Assembly: GCA_027625915.1 (NCBI GenBank)
Contig: JANTQA010000032.1
Coordinates: 10,044,001 to 10,108,000 of the forward strand
Direction of reading: 5' to 3'
DNA: 64,000 nucleotides
Origin: Anaeramoeba flamelloides
Taxonomy: Eukaryota > Metamonada > Anaeramoebidae
The position numbers and the translations under genes were made by a program. Below are positions 24,065 to 35,700 of the stretch, one piece after another. Positions within the stretch are counted from its first letter, which is position 1. Each line of letters opens with the position of its first letter. Under the pieces are notes generated by a model that had not been told where the DNA came from, did not search any database, and worked only from the letters and a program-made list of their open reading frames with translations.

Positions 24065-27000
24065 ATGACAACAATTAACATAACAATAAAATCAACAAGA
24101 TCCCAATTTAAGCTAACTGTCCCAATTGACATGACTGTTCTTGAACTCAAAAAAGAAATTTTCAAAGTATCCTCTGTTCCTATTGATGAGCAAAAACTTG
24201 TTTTTGCTGGCCAAATGCTTGAAAATACAAGAAACCTAAATTCTTATAGTAAGTTCTTTTTTTGAATTCTAAAACAAAACACCTTCAAAAATCAAAAAAA
24301 AACCTTTCAATATTTTTTTGATTGATCTATTTAACAATTTTTTCTTCTTCAATACAAAAAAATTATCGCAAATGGATCGTTAATTTAAAAAACGAATTTA
24401 ATTTCGTTTTATTCGTGATATAATTTTTTAACGATTGAACCACTTTAGAATTCTTCTTATCACATTTTTAAAAACCATTCTTAATTTTTTTTAAATTAAC
24501 AACCCAACAAATCGATCCAATTACAATGTAAACTGTGAGTGAAAAACACAAGTGTGTTTCTTTTATTGAAAATTTCTCATAAATTTTTTTTTGTTTTTCT
24601 ATCTATTGATGTTCAAACTCTTTTTTTTAAAAATATAGAATTTGTTGATGGGATTACAATGTATATGGTTCAAAGCAAAAAAAGACAAACAAATTCGTCC
24701 AGTACCCAAACAAATACAAATACAAATACAAATACACAAACAAGCCAAAAAACAAATACAAAGTCTAACACAAACACAAACACAAATTCAAACACTCAAA
24801 ACACTCAAAGAACTCAAAACATATTTGGGCAACAGAACCCATTTACGTCAATGTTTGGAGGTAGTGGAGGAAGTAAGATCTTTCATATCATCTTTTTTTT
24901 TTTTTTTTGATGGATTAGATCGCTTTTTTATTAAATAATAATGTTAATTATTAAACCCACAAAATACTGCTAATTATAAAATCAATTAACGAATTACAAA
25001 AACCATTTTTCAAAGTGAGGGAATATCAGTTTTAAAAAGTGTTGCCTGGATTGTTTAAAAGAGTCAAACATTTGAATAAACCTTTTTTCCTCACTTTTAT
25101 AATTATTTTCAAAGTTTCAGCTAAAGATACTTTTTTTATTCAAAGTAAAAAATAAATTCTTAGAGATAAACAGTATAGAGTCAATGCGTGTAATCTTATT
25201 TCAGTCTAAATTTAGACGTTGGTCTTGGTAAAAAAATAACAAAGTGGACAAAGGGAATTATAAATTTATATAACAACCAACATTTTTTCAATCTCAATAA
25301 AGAAAAGTAAAAAAAAAAATTCATTTCACCAATAAGAAACTTTTAAAAATGGGTGTTGTGGAGGGGAACTCTTGTCTTCACCAGTCATCTTTAATAAACA
25401 AAGAAACAGAACAGTTATCAAAATATTAATTGGTCTTTCTCCATTTAAAGAAATCTTCAAATGAGGAAATTAGCAACTTTGAAAAAAAAATCGCTAAAGA
25501 AACTTGGATTCCTAAAACAGGTTTATCTAAGTGATTTAGTGTGCATTGGGATTGGAAAGTGAACCCCTTTAACAAACGAGTATAGGTAAACCAACAAAAG
25601 ATGCCAAACCCAGAACCAATTATTCCCAGGAAAATAGTTGGTTGTGAACTAAACCCCATTCCAAAAATTTGGACATACTCGAAATCAAAAATAGGAAAAA
25701 AATCTCAATTTATTGAATTTTCGGATTTATTGGTCAGAAATAAGTGCTGGACACTTAATCTGTCAAAGAGAGAATTTTGAAGTCACTAAATTTGTATCAC
25801 CTAATTCAAAGAGCGTCTAAAATAGACACAGTCATTGGAAGAATTTGAATCTTAATTTAGTTTTCTAAAACAAGAAAGAGTAAAAAAAATGTATTGGATT
25901 TATTGTTAAGGGTTTGACGAAACCTCATCTAATCCGTTAAAGAGATAATTTTGAAGTGACTAAATTTGAGACTTTTGATTCAAAGAGTATCTAAACATAT
26001 ACAGTCATCAGAAGTATTTGGATCTTAATTTAGTTTTGTAAAAAAAAAAAAAAGAGAAAAAGAATAAAAAATGAAGAAGTAGGGAAAAAATGATCGAAAG
26101 AAAAGAATGAAGAGTGGAAAAAATAAAGAGGTTTAAAATAATTGTTGTGTAAAACCTGGGGTTTTCTGGTTTAAATGAATTTGTTGATAGGCTTTATTTT
26201 GTCTTGAGCCCCTTTCTCCTAATTACGTACTGAGTCATATTGGTCAGAAGATATTCTATGGTGATGCCATAGATTTCTTTTATGTTCATTTTCCCTAATA
26301 ATTCATCTGTGCCTTTTTTGACTATTATGTTATAGTCAAAACTTTTGACTTTTTTGATTTGTTTTTTCCAGTGTCTTCGATTTTTCTCTCATATTTCTTA
26401 CAATCCCAAATAAAGAGGTCTATACCATCAATTTTTTTGTTACAGCAGGGCATAATTTGGAATTTACCACCTTTCCCCTTCTATATGTGTATCTATTCAA
26501 CCTATTACAGAAAGATTTGAGTTTGAATAATTGTAGTTGATGATTTCCAGTTTAAGTAGGGCCGTTTTTTCTTTGAAGTTTTCTGGAAACTGGCGAGATC
26601 TTTAGGTATTTCTTTAGTTTGCAGTTTTCGTCTCCTTTGGACGAATTGACTTTGTCTTGTATTGATTTTATGTGCACTTGATGGAATTTTTTCTTTATTT
26701 CAATTTTCCTCATGTTTTTTCCAGTCAATATCTTCAATTTCATCCAGTGTTAGGTCTCAGAAAAAAATGTATTGGTAAATTTGTTGGAATTGTATTAACA
26801 AATATTGATCGATCAAATGGCTAAGATACCATATACGAATTGTATGCGGTTTTTCTCTTTCACCAAACTCAACTTTAACCTTCTATCAATCATTGAAAAA
26901 ATTTCCTGATCAAACGAAAACAGATTATGTAACTGGAGAAAAAGGAAATGAAAACTAAAAAAATGATAAAAATAGTTGTAAATTCAAAATTATTTACAAA

Positions 27001-30000
27001 TTTCAGGAAACTTTAGTATTGTTATTTTTAAACTGTTTTAACCGTTTCCAGATTTTTGGAATCTAGTTCAGTTGTTTTTACTACATATAAATTTGAACAA
27101 CACCACCATTTTTTAAAATCATCCAAAAAACTGGTAACTGGAAAATAATTCAAATTACCTTACAAGCAGAAATCTTAGATTTAAATATCTAAATATATAT
27201 AAAGATTAATTGTATGATCATTTAATTTTTCCTTTAAAGTTTCTTTTTGCCAATATCATTAAAAAGCTTTAAAAATAATTCTATTGACTCATAAAATTAA
27301 AAATAAACCGAAACCCAATAATGTTTCTTATTGTTAATCATAAATTTTTTTTTTTATCTGAAATAAATTAAAAAAATATTACGATTTTTTAATTTTTAAT
27401 TACTGTAATTTATTTTGCATTGAAGAAAGTTTCTTATCATTGAAACACCTATTGTGTCATTTCATCCCACTTCACGTATATGGGATTTAAAAAAAATAAA
27501 AAAAACTGATAATTTTTAACTTTTCAATATATACACATAAAATAAACAATATTATTTAATAAGAGATCTTAGATCAAACATTATTTTTAAAGACATTAAT
27601 TTATATTTTGATTGACAAATTGAATTTTCACAAAGATTTTTTTCAAATTTAATAGAAAAAAAATCACCTTTTAAATTATTCATACATGCTAAAATGTTTT
27701 CTGATGATTTGATACTATAAATGAAAAGGTTCGAATATTTAAAATAAATTATCAATACAAATAAATTTATTTATTTATATATATATATATAATAATAAAA
27801 GATTTTGATATGAATCCAGATAATGAAAAAACTAAAAAAACTTTAATTCCAGAGGGAATTTTATATCTTGGTATTTGGTTAGATAAAATAAATCAACTTG
27901 AAATTTAATTTTAAAAAAGTTGATAGTGATTTTTAAAAAGTTCTTCAATATCTTTTAAAAAAATTTTTTTCTAATGCATTAAAAAATTCATTTTTTAAAG
28001 CTATTTTACATATTCAACTATTATATGGATTAAAAATATTTGATTTAACAAAAACAGATTTTAAAGATATTGATACTCTGGATCAATAAAAAAAGTAACA
28101 AAATTCTTATTAATAAACCCACATTCACCAAGGCTTATTAATAAAACTCTAACAAAAATTAATTCAGTCAGAAGGATCACAATATAAAAGGAAATTTAAA
28201 TTAATTCAGAAATTAAAAATTTTATCTTTTGATAAATAAATTAATCTTCTTCCCTTCAGAGAAAAAAAGAATCCGAAAATATCAATTGAAAATCTAAAAA
28301 AGTTAAAAGAATTAGAAATGGAACCAGATAAATTCAGAATTAGCCAATTGAAAAATAGTTCAAGTTGGAAATGTCTTTATCTTTTCAAGAGTTTTTTTTT
28401 TTTATTTGGGAAATCGATAAATTTTCTTAATAAAACAGAAAACCCAGGAGAACGCTACATATAGCTTTTTTTTAATTTAAGTTTTGATTCGAAAACCAAT
28501 TGATTTTCTAAACAAAAACAAGAATCAAAAAACTTTCCAGTTAGTTTTTTTTAATTTTAGAAATTAAAAAATTAGCATTACACTCTACGGCACTCTACCG
28601 AACTTGCCAAAACACCACAAAAAATTTAAAAATAATTTACAATTAAGGGAATATTAATAAACGGTCGTTTTACCAAGTGTCGTAGAGTGCCGTAAAGTGA
28701 CTGTTTTTTTTTTTTTTAATTTTTATTTTTGTTTCAAAAATATATAGATTTTCTAATCAAAAAAAGAATTAAAAAAAACAAACAACTATTTTCTTGTGGT
28801 TTTCTGTTTATTTGGAAAATCTATAGATTTTCGTTAGGTTTTTTTGAGTTTTCTATTTATTTAGAAAATCAATAGATTTTCGAAATAAAATAGAAAACAT
28901 CAAAAAAACCTAGAACACTTCACAAATAAAATAGAAAACCTCAAAAAAACCTAGAACACTTAACAGATAAATAGAAAACTCAAAAAAACTGTACGAAAAT
29001 CAATAGATTTCACGAATAAAATAGAAAACCTCAAAAAAATCTAGAACACTTAACAGGATATAGCAGAAAAACTCAAAAAACTTACACACTTTACGGACAT
29101 TTCAATATCCATCAAAATGTAGTTTTTTCACTTTATCTCTATTTTATTTGATTAGAACACGTATCACAAAGGTATTATTTATTATATTTTAATGTTAATA
29201 TCTCACAGTTTAATTTAACTAAAATTCCTTCTTTAATTGAGTAAAAATTATTAAAACTCTAATTATCTAGATTTTCTTTTGAAAAAATTAAAAAAAAAAT
29301 TAGTAAAAATTATGTTTTGACCTTTCTATTAATTTGAATAGTTTTCTTTTTATTTATTAACAAAGCAAATTTGAAATACAATGCCCAACCAATAAAAACA
29401 AACACCATTCTTGGAACCAAAGTAATTACACATCACAAAAAAAAAAAGAAAAGGGAATAAAAAAAATGAAAAAAAATATTTTTATCGATTTGTTTTATAA
29501 ATAATATAAACGAATAGAATTGTGTCTAATTAATTGCCTCAAAACATACAGAATTTGGTTTATTTTTTTTGATATAACCAAATTTAATAAAAATACAGTG
29601 CCATTGTACCCACTAACGGACTGTTTTTTTTTTTTTTTTCAACTGCTTTCTTATTCAAATGTTCATTATTAATTCTAAAAAATAATTCTACATTTATCTA
29701 AATCATCTTTTTTTGACATATTTTCTTTTATTTGTAAAAAACAAAATATTCAAATACTTTTCGATTTTTTTTATTTATTTTCATTATTTTTATTGTTAAT
29801 GATTGCTATTTCATATTGAAATAGGTTCACAGCTTCCCAATATGGGCCAAATCCTCGGCTTACTTGAAAATCCACAATATCTTAATATGATTCAAAACAC
29901 AATGCAAAACCCACAAATGAGAAATTTTATTTTAAATAGTAATCCTTTATTACAGCAAATGGTGAGACAAAACCCACAAATGGAACAAATGTTTAATGAT

Positions 30001-31011
30001 CAAAATTTTTTACAACAAATATTTAGTCCACAATACATGAGATTTGCAACAAATATGCTTAGAAATATGGGAAATCAAAATCAAAATCAAAATCAGAATC
30101 AGAATAATACCCAACAACAACCACAATTTAATTTTGGAAATCTGTTTGGAAGTATGTTTAATCCCCAACAAAATCAAAATCAAAACCAAAACCAAAACGA
30201 AAATCAAAATCAAAATAATACCCAACAACAACAACCACAATTTAATTTTGGAAATCTTTTTGGAAGTATGCTTAATCCCCAACAAAACCAAAACCAAAAT
30301 CAAACTAATACCCAACAACAACCACAATTTGATTTTGGAAACATGCTTAATATGTTTGGAGGTTTATTTAATCCACAAAACCAAAACCAAAACCAAAATC
30401 AAAACCAACAAAATCAAAATCAAAATAATACCCAACAACAACAACCACAGTTTGATTTTGGAAATCTTTTTGGAAGTATGCTTAATCCCCAACAAAATCA
30501 AAATCAAAATCAAAATCAAAACCAAAACCAAAACCAAAATCAAAATAATACCCAACAACAGCCATTTAATTTTGGAAACTTATTTAATATGTTTGGTGGC
30601 ACGCTTAACCCCCAACAAAACCAAAACCAAAACCAAAACCAACAACAAAATCAACAACAAAACCAAAACCAAAATATTAACCAAAGCCAACAAAAAACAA
30701 CCACAAAAACAAAATCGAAAGAAACTGAAAAAAAGGAACAAACAGAAAAAAAAGAAGAAACAGAACAGAGAGAGAATTTAGAAAATACTTCTAATATTGA
30801 TTTTAACAGTATCATGGGTGTTTTTAATAACCAAAATGAAAACACTGAAGAGACAACCAAAGAAGAACAAATAGAAGAATCAGAACAAGATTATTCAAGC
30901 GAACTTGAGCAATTAGAAAATATGGGATTTTTTAACACCGAAGAGAACTTGGAAGCACTCAGACAAGCAAATGGAGATCTTCAGGAAGCAATGAATATTT
31001 TATTAAAATAA
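24065..31011 (+). CDS. Ubiquilin/Dsk2-type shuttle protein (UBL-STI1-UBA)
   Basis: Shuttle factor that binds the proteasome through its UBL and ubiquitinated clients through its UBA. Three exons, 24065-24248, 24639-24872 and 29825-31011, join in frame to 534 aa. Introns are 390 bases (GTAAGT..ATAG, phase 1) and 4952 bases (GTAAGA..ATAG, phase 1). Residues 1-75 are a UBL (MTVLELKKEIF, QKLVFAGQMLENTRNL, FVDGITMYMVQ across the first junction). A Thr/Asn/Gln-rich linker follows, then an STI1-like segment (about 145-215, NPQYLNMIQNTMQNPQMRNF, NPLLQQMVRQNP). Next come five Asn/Gln-rich units with a recurring FGNLFGSMLNPQQ core (about 215-445), a Lys/Glu stretch, and a C-terminal UBA (about 495-534, LENMGFFNTEENLEALRQAN). 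AATAAA at 31022 follows the stop. The assignment rests on domain order. The long second intron is inferred from frame closure and domain continuity. Confidence 0.92.
25652..27068 (-). mobile_element. TIR element family B, copy 4, with LINE inserted
   Basis: The outer edges read ATTCCAAAAATTTGGACA at 25658 and the inverse AGATTTTTGGAAT at 27050. Segments 26762-27068 and 25652-25745 match the first and last parts of the family B element, in inverse orientation. Between them lies LINE-derived DNA (25745-26760), and roughly 130 bases of the host element are missing at the junction. The nesting shows that the LINE arrived after the family B insertion. Confidence 0.7.
25745..26760 (-). mobile_element. 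LINE remains (C-terminal coding end and tail)
   Basis: Read on the minus strand, 26760-26220 gives broken frames resembling the end of a non-LTR retrotransposon ORF, including a Cys-containing block followed by DLFIWDCKKYERKIEDT, the counterpart of the HFxxxC..Y zinc-knuckle tail. The same region is found at 53840-54400. The 3' tail (25745-26040) contains a roughly 180-base unit present twice in tandem (TCTGTCAAAGAGAGAATTTT and TCCGTTAAAGAGATAATTTT). Heavily decayed. Confidence 0.7.
27805..28385 (+). mobile_element. LINE remains (reverse-transcriptase C-terminal region)
   Basis: Plus-strand frames include ILYLGIWLDKINQLEI, then AILHIQLLYGLKIFDLTKTD and KDIDTL, corresponding to the end of the palm and the thumb/connection of non-LTR reverse transcriptases. 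Similar sequence occurs at 43565-43975. Several stops and frame changes interrupt it, so it is inactive. It lies in intron 2 of ubiquilin. Confidence 0.72.
28575..29101. mobile_element. Fold-back element family D, copy 2, with tandem units
   Basis: GC-rich decamers (AGTGTCGTAG, AGTGCCGTAA) at 28671-28697 face an inverse CACTCTACGGCACTCTACC at 28579 and CACACTTTACGGAC at 29086-29099. The right half contains four to five tandem copies of a unit of about 42 bases built around AAACCTCAAAAAAACCTAGA followed by ACACTT. The centre (about 28800-28890) is itself a fold-back around AAAATCAATAGATTTTCG. No coding capacity. Confidence 0.65.
30059..30680 (+). repeat. Tandem Asn/Gln repeat array within ubiquilin exon 3
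   Basis: Five units of roughly 35-45 codons alternate CAAAATCAA/CAAAACCAA runs with the conserved core ACCCAACAACAACCACAATT and TTTGGAAATCTTTTTGGAAG. Near-identical codon use between units 2 and 4 points to recent slippage or unequal exchange. Confidence 0.9.
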
Positions 31012-31799
31012 AATTTAAAGTAATAAAGTTTTAGTATTTTTTAATTTTCATTTATTCAAGTTAATTAATAAAAGTACGAATATATAAATTTATCTATATA
31101 ATTGAATTCATTTGGTGTTTTATTTTTTATCCTTATTTTCCTTTTTTTACACTTTTAATAATTTTGTTGATTATTAAAAGAAAAATTTCTTTCCAACAAC
31201 TTTTTTTTTAAAAAAAAATGCAATTTTTTGATTCAAATTACTTTAAAATAAAGAATTATCATTTTTTTTTTCTTAAATTTTTAAATTGTTCTCTTTTTTA
31301 ATAAAATTTTCAATTATTCAACCTAAAATATCAAAAAACATGAATTTTATTCCTGAACTTTGATAATTATTACATCTTTGAGAAAAAGTTTTACTTTGTA
31401 AAAAAGAATTTTTACAATTTACTAAGGATATTCAGTAATTTCATATTTCTCTTCTGTATTTTTTATACTCTTTAGACAATCAACCCCTTTCTTCACAAAC
31501 TGGAAGAAAAATCACAAAAAAAGATCCTTGAAAATTTAAGATAAAATTTCTTATGAATCATGAAGATATTTTTTTCGAAAAATAAATTTCTTTCTTTATT
31601 ACTGTTTTTTTTTACAAGATTTATATAAGTTTAAAAAGAAAAAGTTGGATTTTGAGATACCACTCAACTTATAAACACAAAAGATAAACAAAAAATTAAT
31701 GAACAGAATTAAATATAGAAATATCAATTAGCTTCATTTTGATTATTTTTCGTTGTAGCAAAAAAAGCAGACACAAAAAAATTACTAAATGAAATTTTT

Positions 31800-32110
31800 A
31801 AAAAATTATAAAATTAACTTTTTGGGTGATCTAATATCACCTATCTTATTTGATTATCTAAAAGATTTCTTTATTGTCAAAAATAATGATTCTAAAAGGA
31901 CATACTTAAATATTTACAGATGACCTCTTTTAATTATCATAGGAAATATCGATTTCCTAAAACTCTTAATCTTTGTTATGTATCAAACAATTAAAGAATC
32001 GAAGAACATCCACCAACAAGAAAACCAATTATACAAAATTAACTGATATAATTTAAATATTTGGGTATTTTCTTTGAAAATAAAAAATATAAAGTTAACT
32101 GAAAATGAAA
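31800..32110 (+). mobile_element. LINE remains (reverse-transcriptase palm)
   Basis: One frame reads INFLGDLISPILFDYLKDFF, the equivalent of the QGxPLSPxLF motif. Shortly after, ATTTACAGATGACCTC gives an FTDDL block in the position of the YxDD catalytic motif, and TATTTGGGTATTTTCTTTGA gives YLGIFFE, matching YLGIWLD of the copy at 27805. Frame breaks separate these motifs, so the copy is dead. Confidence 0.68.
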
Positions 32111-33170
32111 AAAAAAAAAATTATTCAAAATACCCTTGACAGATATAAATAAACTAAATTTCATAATAAATGGTAGAATTTTTTCTTCTTTTTTTTTTAT
32201 TACTTTTTTCATTTCATTTCAGATGAAAAACAAATATTTCTAGTTAGAAGAACTGAATATTAAAAAATATATATTTTTTATTATAATATATAAATTCAAT
32301 TTATAAAAATATTTATTTTCAAAATTTGATTTTTCATGGGAAAATGATTTTGAAATAAAGTTTATATTATCAAATTTTCAATCGCAAATTGGTCTTGGAT
32401 AAATAATATTTTGTGTACTTATTTTTTCTTAATTATATTATGGTTTGAAAAATTTTTAATAGTACAAAAAAAAAACTTGAAAAAACCTATAAATATTTGA
32501 ATTAATTATAAATAAAGAACAATTTTTATAATAAAAAACCACAAAAATAAATATTATTTGTATTGAAAGTGGAGTTGATTTCACCAATTTATATCCAAAA
32601 AAGGTAAAACTAACCTCTTTTTAAAAATAAACCAACTTAATTTGTAACAGCACCCTTGCCCAATTATTATAATTTGTCAACATTTTGGCAAAACTATTGA
32701 AATAAATCGGTCTAAAAACGAAAAAATCAAACAAAGTAAAAAAAGAATCCTCAAGGTAAAACAATTTTTTTAAACAATTATATCAAAAATATTCAAAATT
32801 CAAATAAAGGTTGGAAAGTTTTTGAATATTTTTAAAATAATACCAAAAGACTCGGAACAAACCAGATATCAACAACAAAAAGATATTAATCAAAAATATT
32901 CATTATAATTCCTGAAATTTCGATCTTTTACTTATAGTAAAATAGTATTCTTATTTTTAAAATGAAAATAAACTCAAAATTTTAGCATGTAATTTTGCAT
33001 CAAAAAAAAAAAAAAAAAACAATCATAAAAAAATTAAAGGCATTTTAGACAATTACTTATGGTAATGACATACACATGAAAGATATAAAAATAATTGGAA
33101 AAAATATATCACAATAAATTCAAATACAAAAAATAGTGTATAAATAACCAACACAACAAAGAAAAAAGTT

Positions 33171-33204
<34 letters not shown>

Positions 33205-33374
33205 TATTTGAAGAAGTGTAAATTACAATATAGTTGCTCTTAGACTGAAATTTAACCATAGAAATTAAAACACAAAATCATAGATTTCACGAAAATTAAT
33301 AAATGAAAATAGTTTCAAGTTATCATTGATTTAAAATTAAATCCTTGTGATTTATTTCATATAATTTGAAGGAA

Positions 33375-34340
33375 AAATTAATCTATTTATTTTAATTGGA
33401 AGAACATACCCACAAAAAATGATCAATATTTTCTATTATTACTTTCTGTTCGTATTTTAAACATAAAAGACAAGATTTATTTGAGTTTACATTGATTAAA
33501 TAGCATCTATTAAAGCATTTAGTGAATGTACTAAACTAACGAATTGTTGAACTTGATAGATAACTTAGATATTTTTATGATTAGACATTTAATTTTGATT
33601 TTTAATTTTTGCAAAATATTTTTGTGGGATGTCGTCAAGTGCCTTAGAGTGCTGCCAAATGACTAGGTTTTCTTGTTTATTGATTTTCCATATAAAATTA
33701 AAACCCAAAAAAAACCTAACCTAGAGTTTTATGTATTCATTTAATAGAGTTAAAACACATATTTAATTCAATTCTTCTAAACCCTGGAAAACTCAATGAC
33801 ACTTTTTTTTTGATTTTAGAAATAAAAAGAAATTTCATCAATTTTCTTTTTATTTCATTAATTAAAAAAAGTCTAACAAAAAATGTCTAGGTTTTTTTTA
33901 ATTCAAGAAATAAACTGAAAATTTTAGTTAATTTTCTTGTTTTTCTTAAATTAAAAAAACCTAACGACACTTCCAACTTTTGGAATTCAACAACTCGTTA
34001 TATGTATACCTAGATCTTTCCATTTTTAGTTCAATTGAATCTTTTGAATACCAGTTGATTTCATCATTTATTATTTGATTAAAATTTATTAATTTTTGTT
34101 ATATTAGGAAGAGATATATCATTTAATTTATTTTTTAATTTATTTGAATTTTTTTTTACTGAAATTATCATATTAATAAATTGTAAATCTTGTTTTATAA
34201 AAAATAATTCGTGTATTTCTATTGATTTTACATATTCCAGTAATACACGAATTAACCCATGAATTTAAATATTTTTTTTTTTATTTTTTATTTCATGATT
34301 AAAAATTTCGAATCCATATGATGATTAACTTAATATAAAA
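33375..34340 (-). mobile_element. LINE remains (C-terminal end, split by a fold-back element)
   Basis: On the minus strand, 33600-33390 reads SNKSCLLCLKYEQK then ENIDHFLWVCSSN, a CxxC...HFLWxC knuckle typical of the C-terminus of non-LTR ORF2 proteins. The preceding coding region continues at 34340-33985 (IHELFFIKQDLQFINMI, DISLPNITKINKF). The family D element at 33628-33975 sits between them. Confidence 0.65.
33628..33975. mobile_element. Fold-back element family D, copy 3
   Basis: The left end stacks decamers (GTCGTCAAGTGCCTTAGAGT) before GACTAGGTTTTCTTG. The right end, AAAAAAACCTAACGACACTT, is the inverse. At about 350 bp it interrupts LINE remains, which shows that it transposed. Confidence 0.65.
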
Positions 34341-35499
34341 GATTTCAATACTATTATGATTAAACTATTATTCAGAGAATTGTTATTAAATAATTATTTA
34401 CAGTTGTAATATGTTTCTTTACATTTTTTTAGATTATAAACTATATGTGAAATATGATCTAAATAAATACCTTATTATTTAATTTTTCTCAAGTCAAAAA
34501 AGTTAATTGAATTCTAATGTTTCTTGTTAATAATCAAGAATTTTATAAAATTTCAAGACATTGTTCATCAGATTTCCCTATTTAAGATAGATTTCAAATT
34601 CATAAAATATCATCATTATTCTTTTTTACCTCCCATCCAGGGTCTTTTTCTTTTTATTTACCACTAATATTACTACTTTTACTACTACTACTATTTTTAT
34701 ATAAAATATGATATTGTGAGACTTTTGGAAAAATATTAAAAAAATAATTCTTAGTATGATAAAATCTATTTGAAAGAAATATGTTCAATCGAGAACTCAA
34801 ATTATAGCATTTAGACAACTTATTGTTTTTCATTTTTCAAACACAAAGGATAAAAATATTTTTTTATAGGATTTTTTTTTTATTTGGTTGTTAAAAAATA
34901 ATATTTTGATCTTTTATTTTTTTACAATTTAGTTATTATTTGAAAAAATCTTTTAAAAAATTTTCAATTTTATAACTTTAAAGTTGAATTTTCAACCACT
35001 TTAAAATAATTAATGGAGTTGAATATATTTTTATTGAAATTTAGAAAGAGGAATTTATTCCAAAAAAAAAAAAAAAATGACAATAATGCGCTGAGTGAAA
35101 AGTCCTTCCAAGTCCTTTAAATTCATTTTATTTTATTTTTTTCTTATTCTTTTTTATATAATTAGTTTATCCTGTTTTTGATGAATAATTATTGAATTCG
35201 ACCCCAATAAGTTTCTTTTCGATACAATAAAAGAAAAAGAAAAAAAGATAAAAAAATGAAAAATTAATCTAATCAAGTCAAAATATAATAAATTGTTGTT
35301 TAAGAAATTGGGTATTGGTAAATTGATTTTGGGAAATTATGCTGTCTCATCAAATGTTGATATACTGACTCCAAATATAGAAAAAAAAATATCAAATAAT
35401 AAACCCCTTTTCAGTTAAAGAGGTTCAGATTTATTGAAGAAATAGAACATATTCTATGAGTTTCATTCATTATTCTTCTCAGAATATTTTTTCAATTTT

Positions 35500-35700
35500 T
35501 AAATCTGATCATTTTTTCTAAATTAGTCGATTATTTTATTTTTTTTGACTTTTTTTTTGTTTTTTTTCCTTCTCTTTTTTTATTTTTTTTTTTTTTTTTT
35601 AAAAAGTAAATTTGAAAAAAAAAAAAATGTTTGAAACACCAAATTAACATTTAGAAAATTGAGGATTGTATGTTCTTTTAAAATTCATAGATTGACAATT
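35500..35700 (+). repeat. Dispersed repeat, partner at 59165-59330
   Basis: Shares AAAAATGTTTGAAA, CCAAATTAACAT and TAGAAAATTGA in the same order and spacing with 59165-59330. T-rich tracts precede both copies. No coding capacity. Confidence 0.6.

Larger units (their letters stand above)
24873..29824 (+). other. Giant intron 2 of ubiquilin with nested elements
   Basis: Nearly 5 kb separate donor GTAAGA from acceptor AAATAG, against 107-409 bases for most introns here. The interior holds a family B element interrupted by LINE remains (25652-27068), a second LINE piece (27805-28385) and fold-back family D repeats (28575-29101). A minus-strand open frame at 25426-25659 (77 codons, one hydrophobic segment) has no recognisable relative and overlaps the end of the family B element. 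Confidence 0.75.

Noticed and set aside
25426-25659. Minus-strand 77-codon frame in the ubiquilin intron with one hydrophobic segment
   Set aside because: No family resemblance, and its start overlaps the end of a TIR element. It may be a chance frame; not called as a gene.
28579-28700. CRISPR-like spaced repeats
   Set aside because: The units are inverse to each other and variable in spacing, belong to a fold-back element, and the genome is eukaryotic.
29597-29626. Inverse ACAGTGCC/GGACTGT pair resembling a tiny MITE
   Set aside because: Only about 30 bases in total, with no interior and no flanking duplication; chance cannot be excluded.
30044-30860. Long open frames overlapping the ubiquilin repeat array in other frames and on the minus strand
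   Set aside because: They arise because the CAAAAC/CAAAAT repeat is open in several frames. They start inside the array and encode only monotonous residue pairs.
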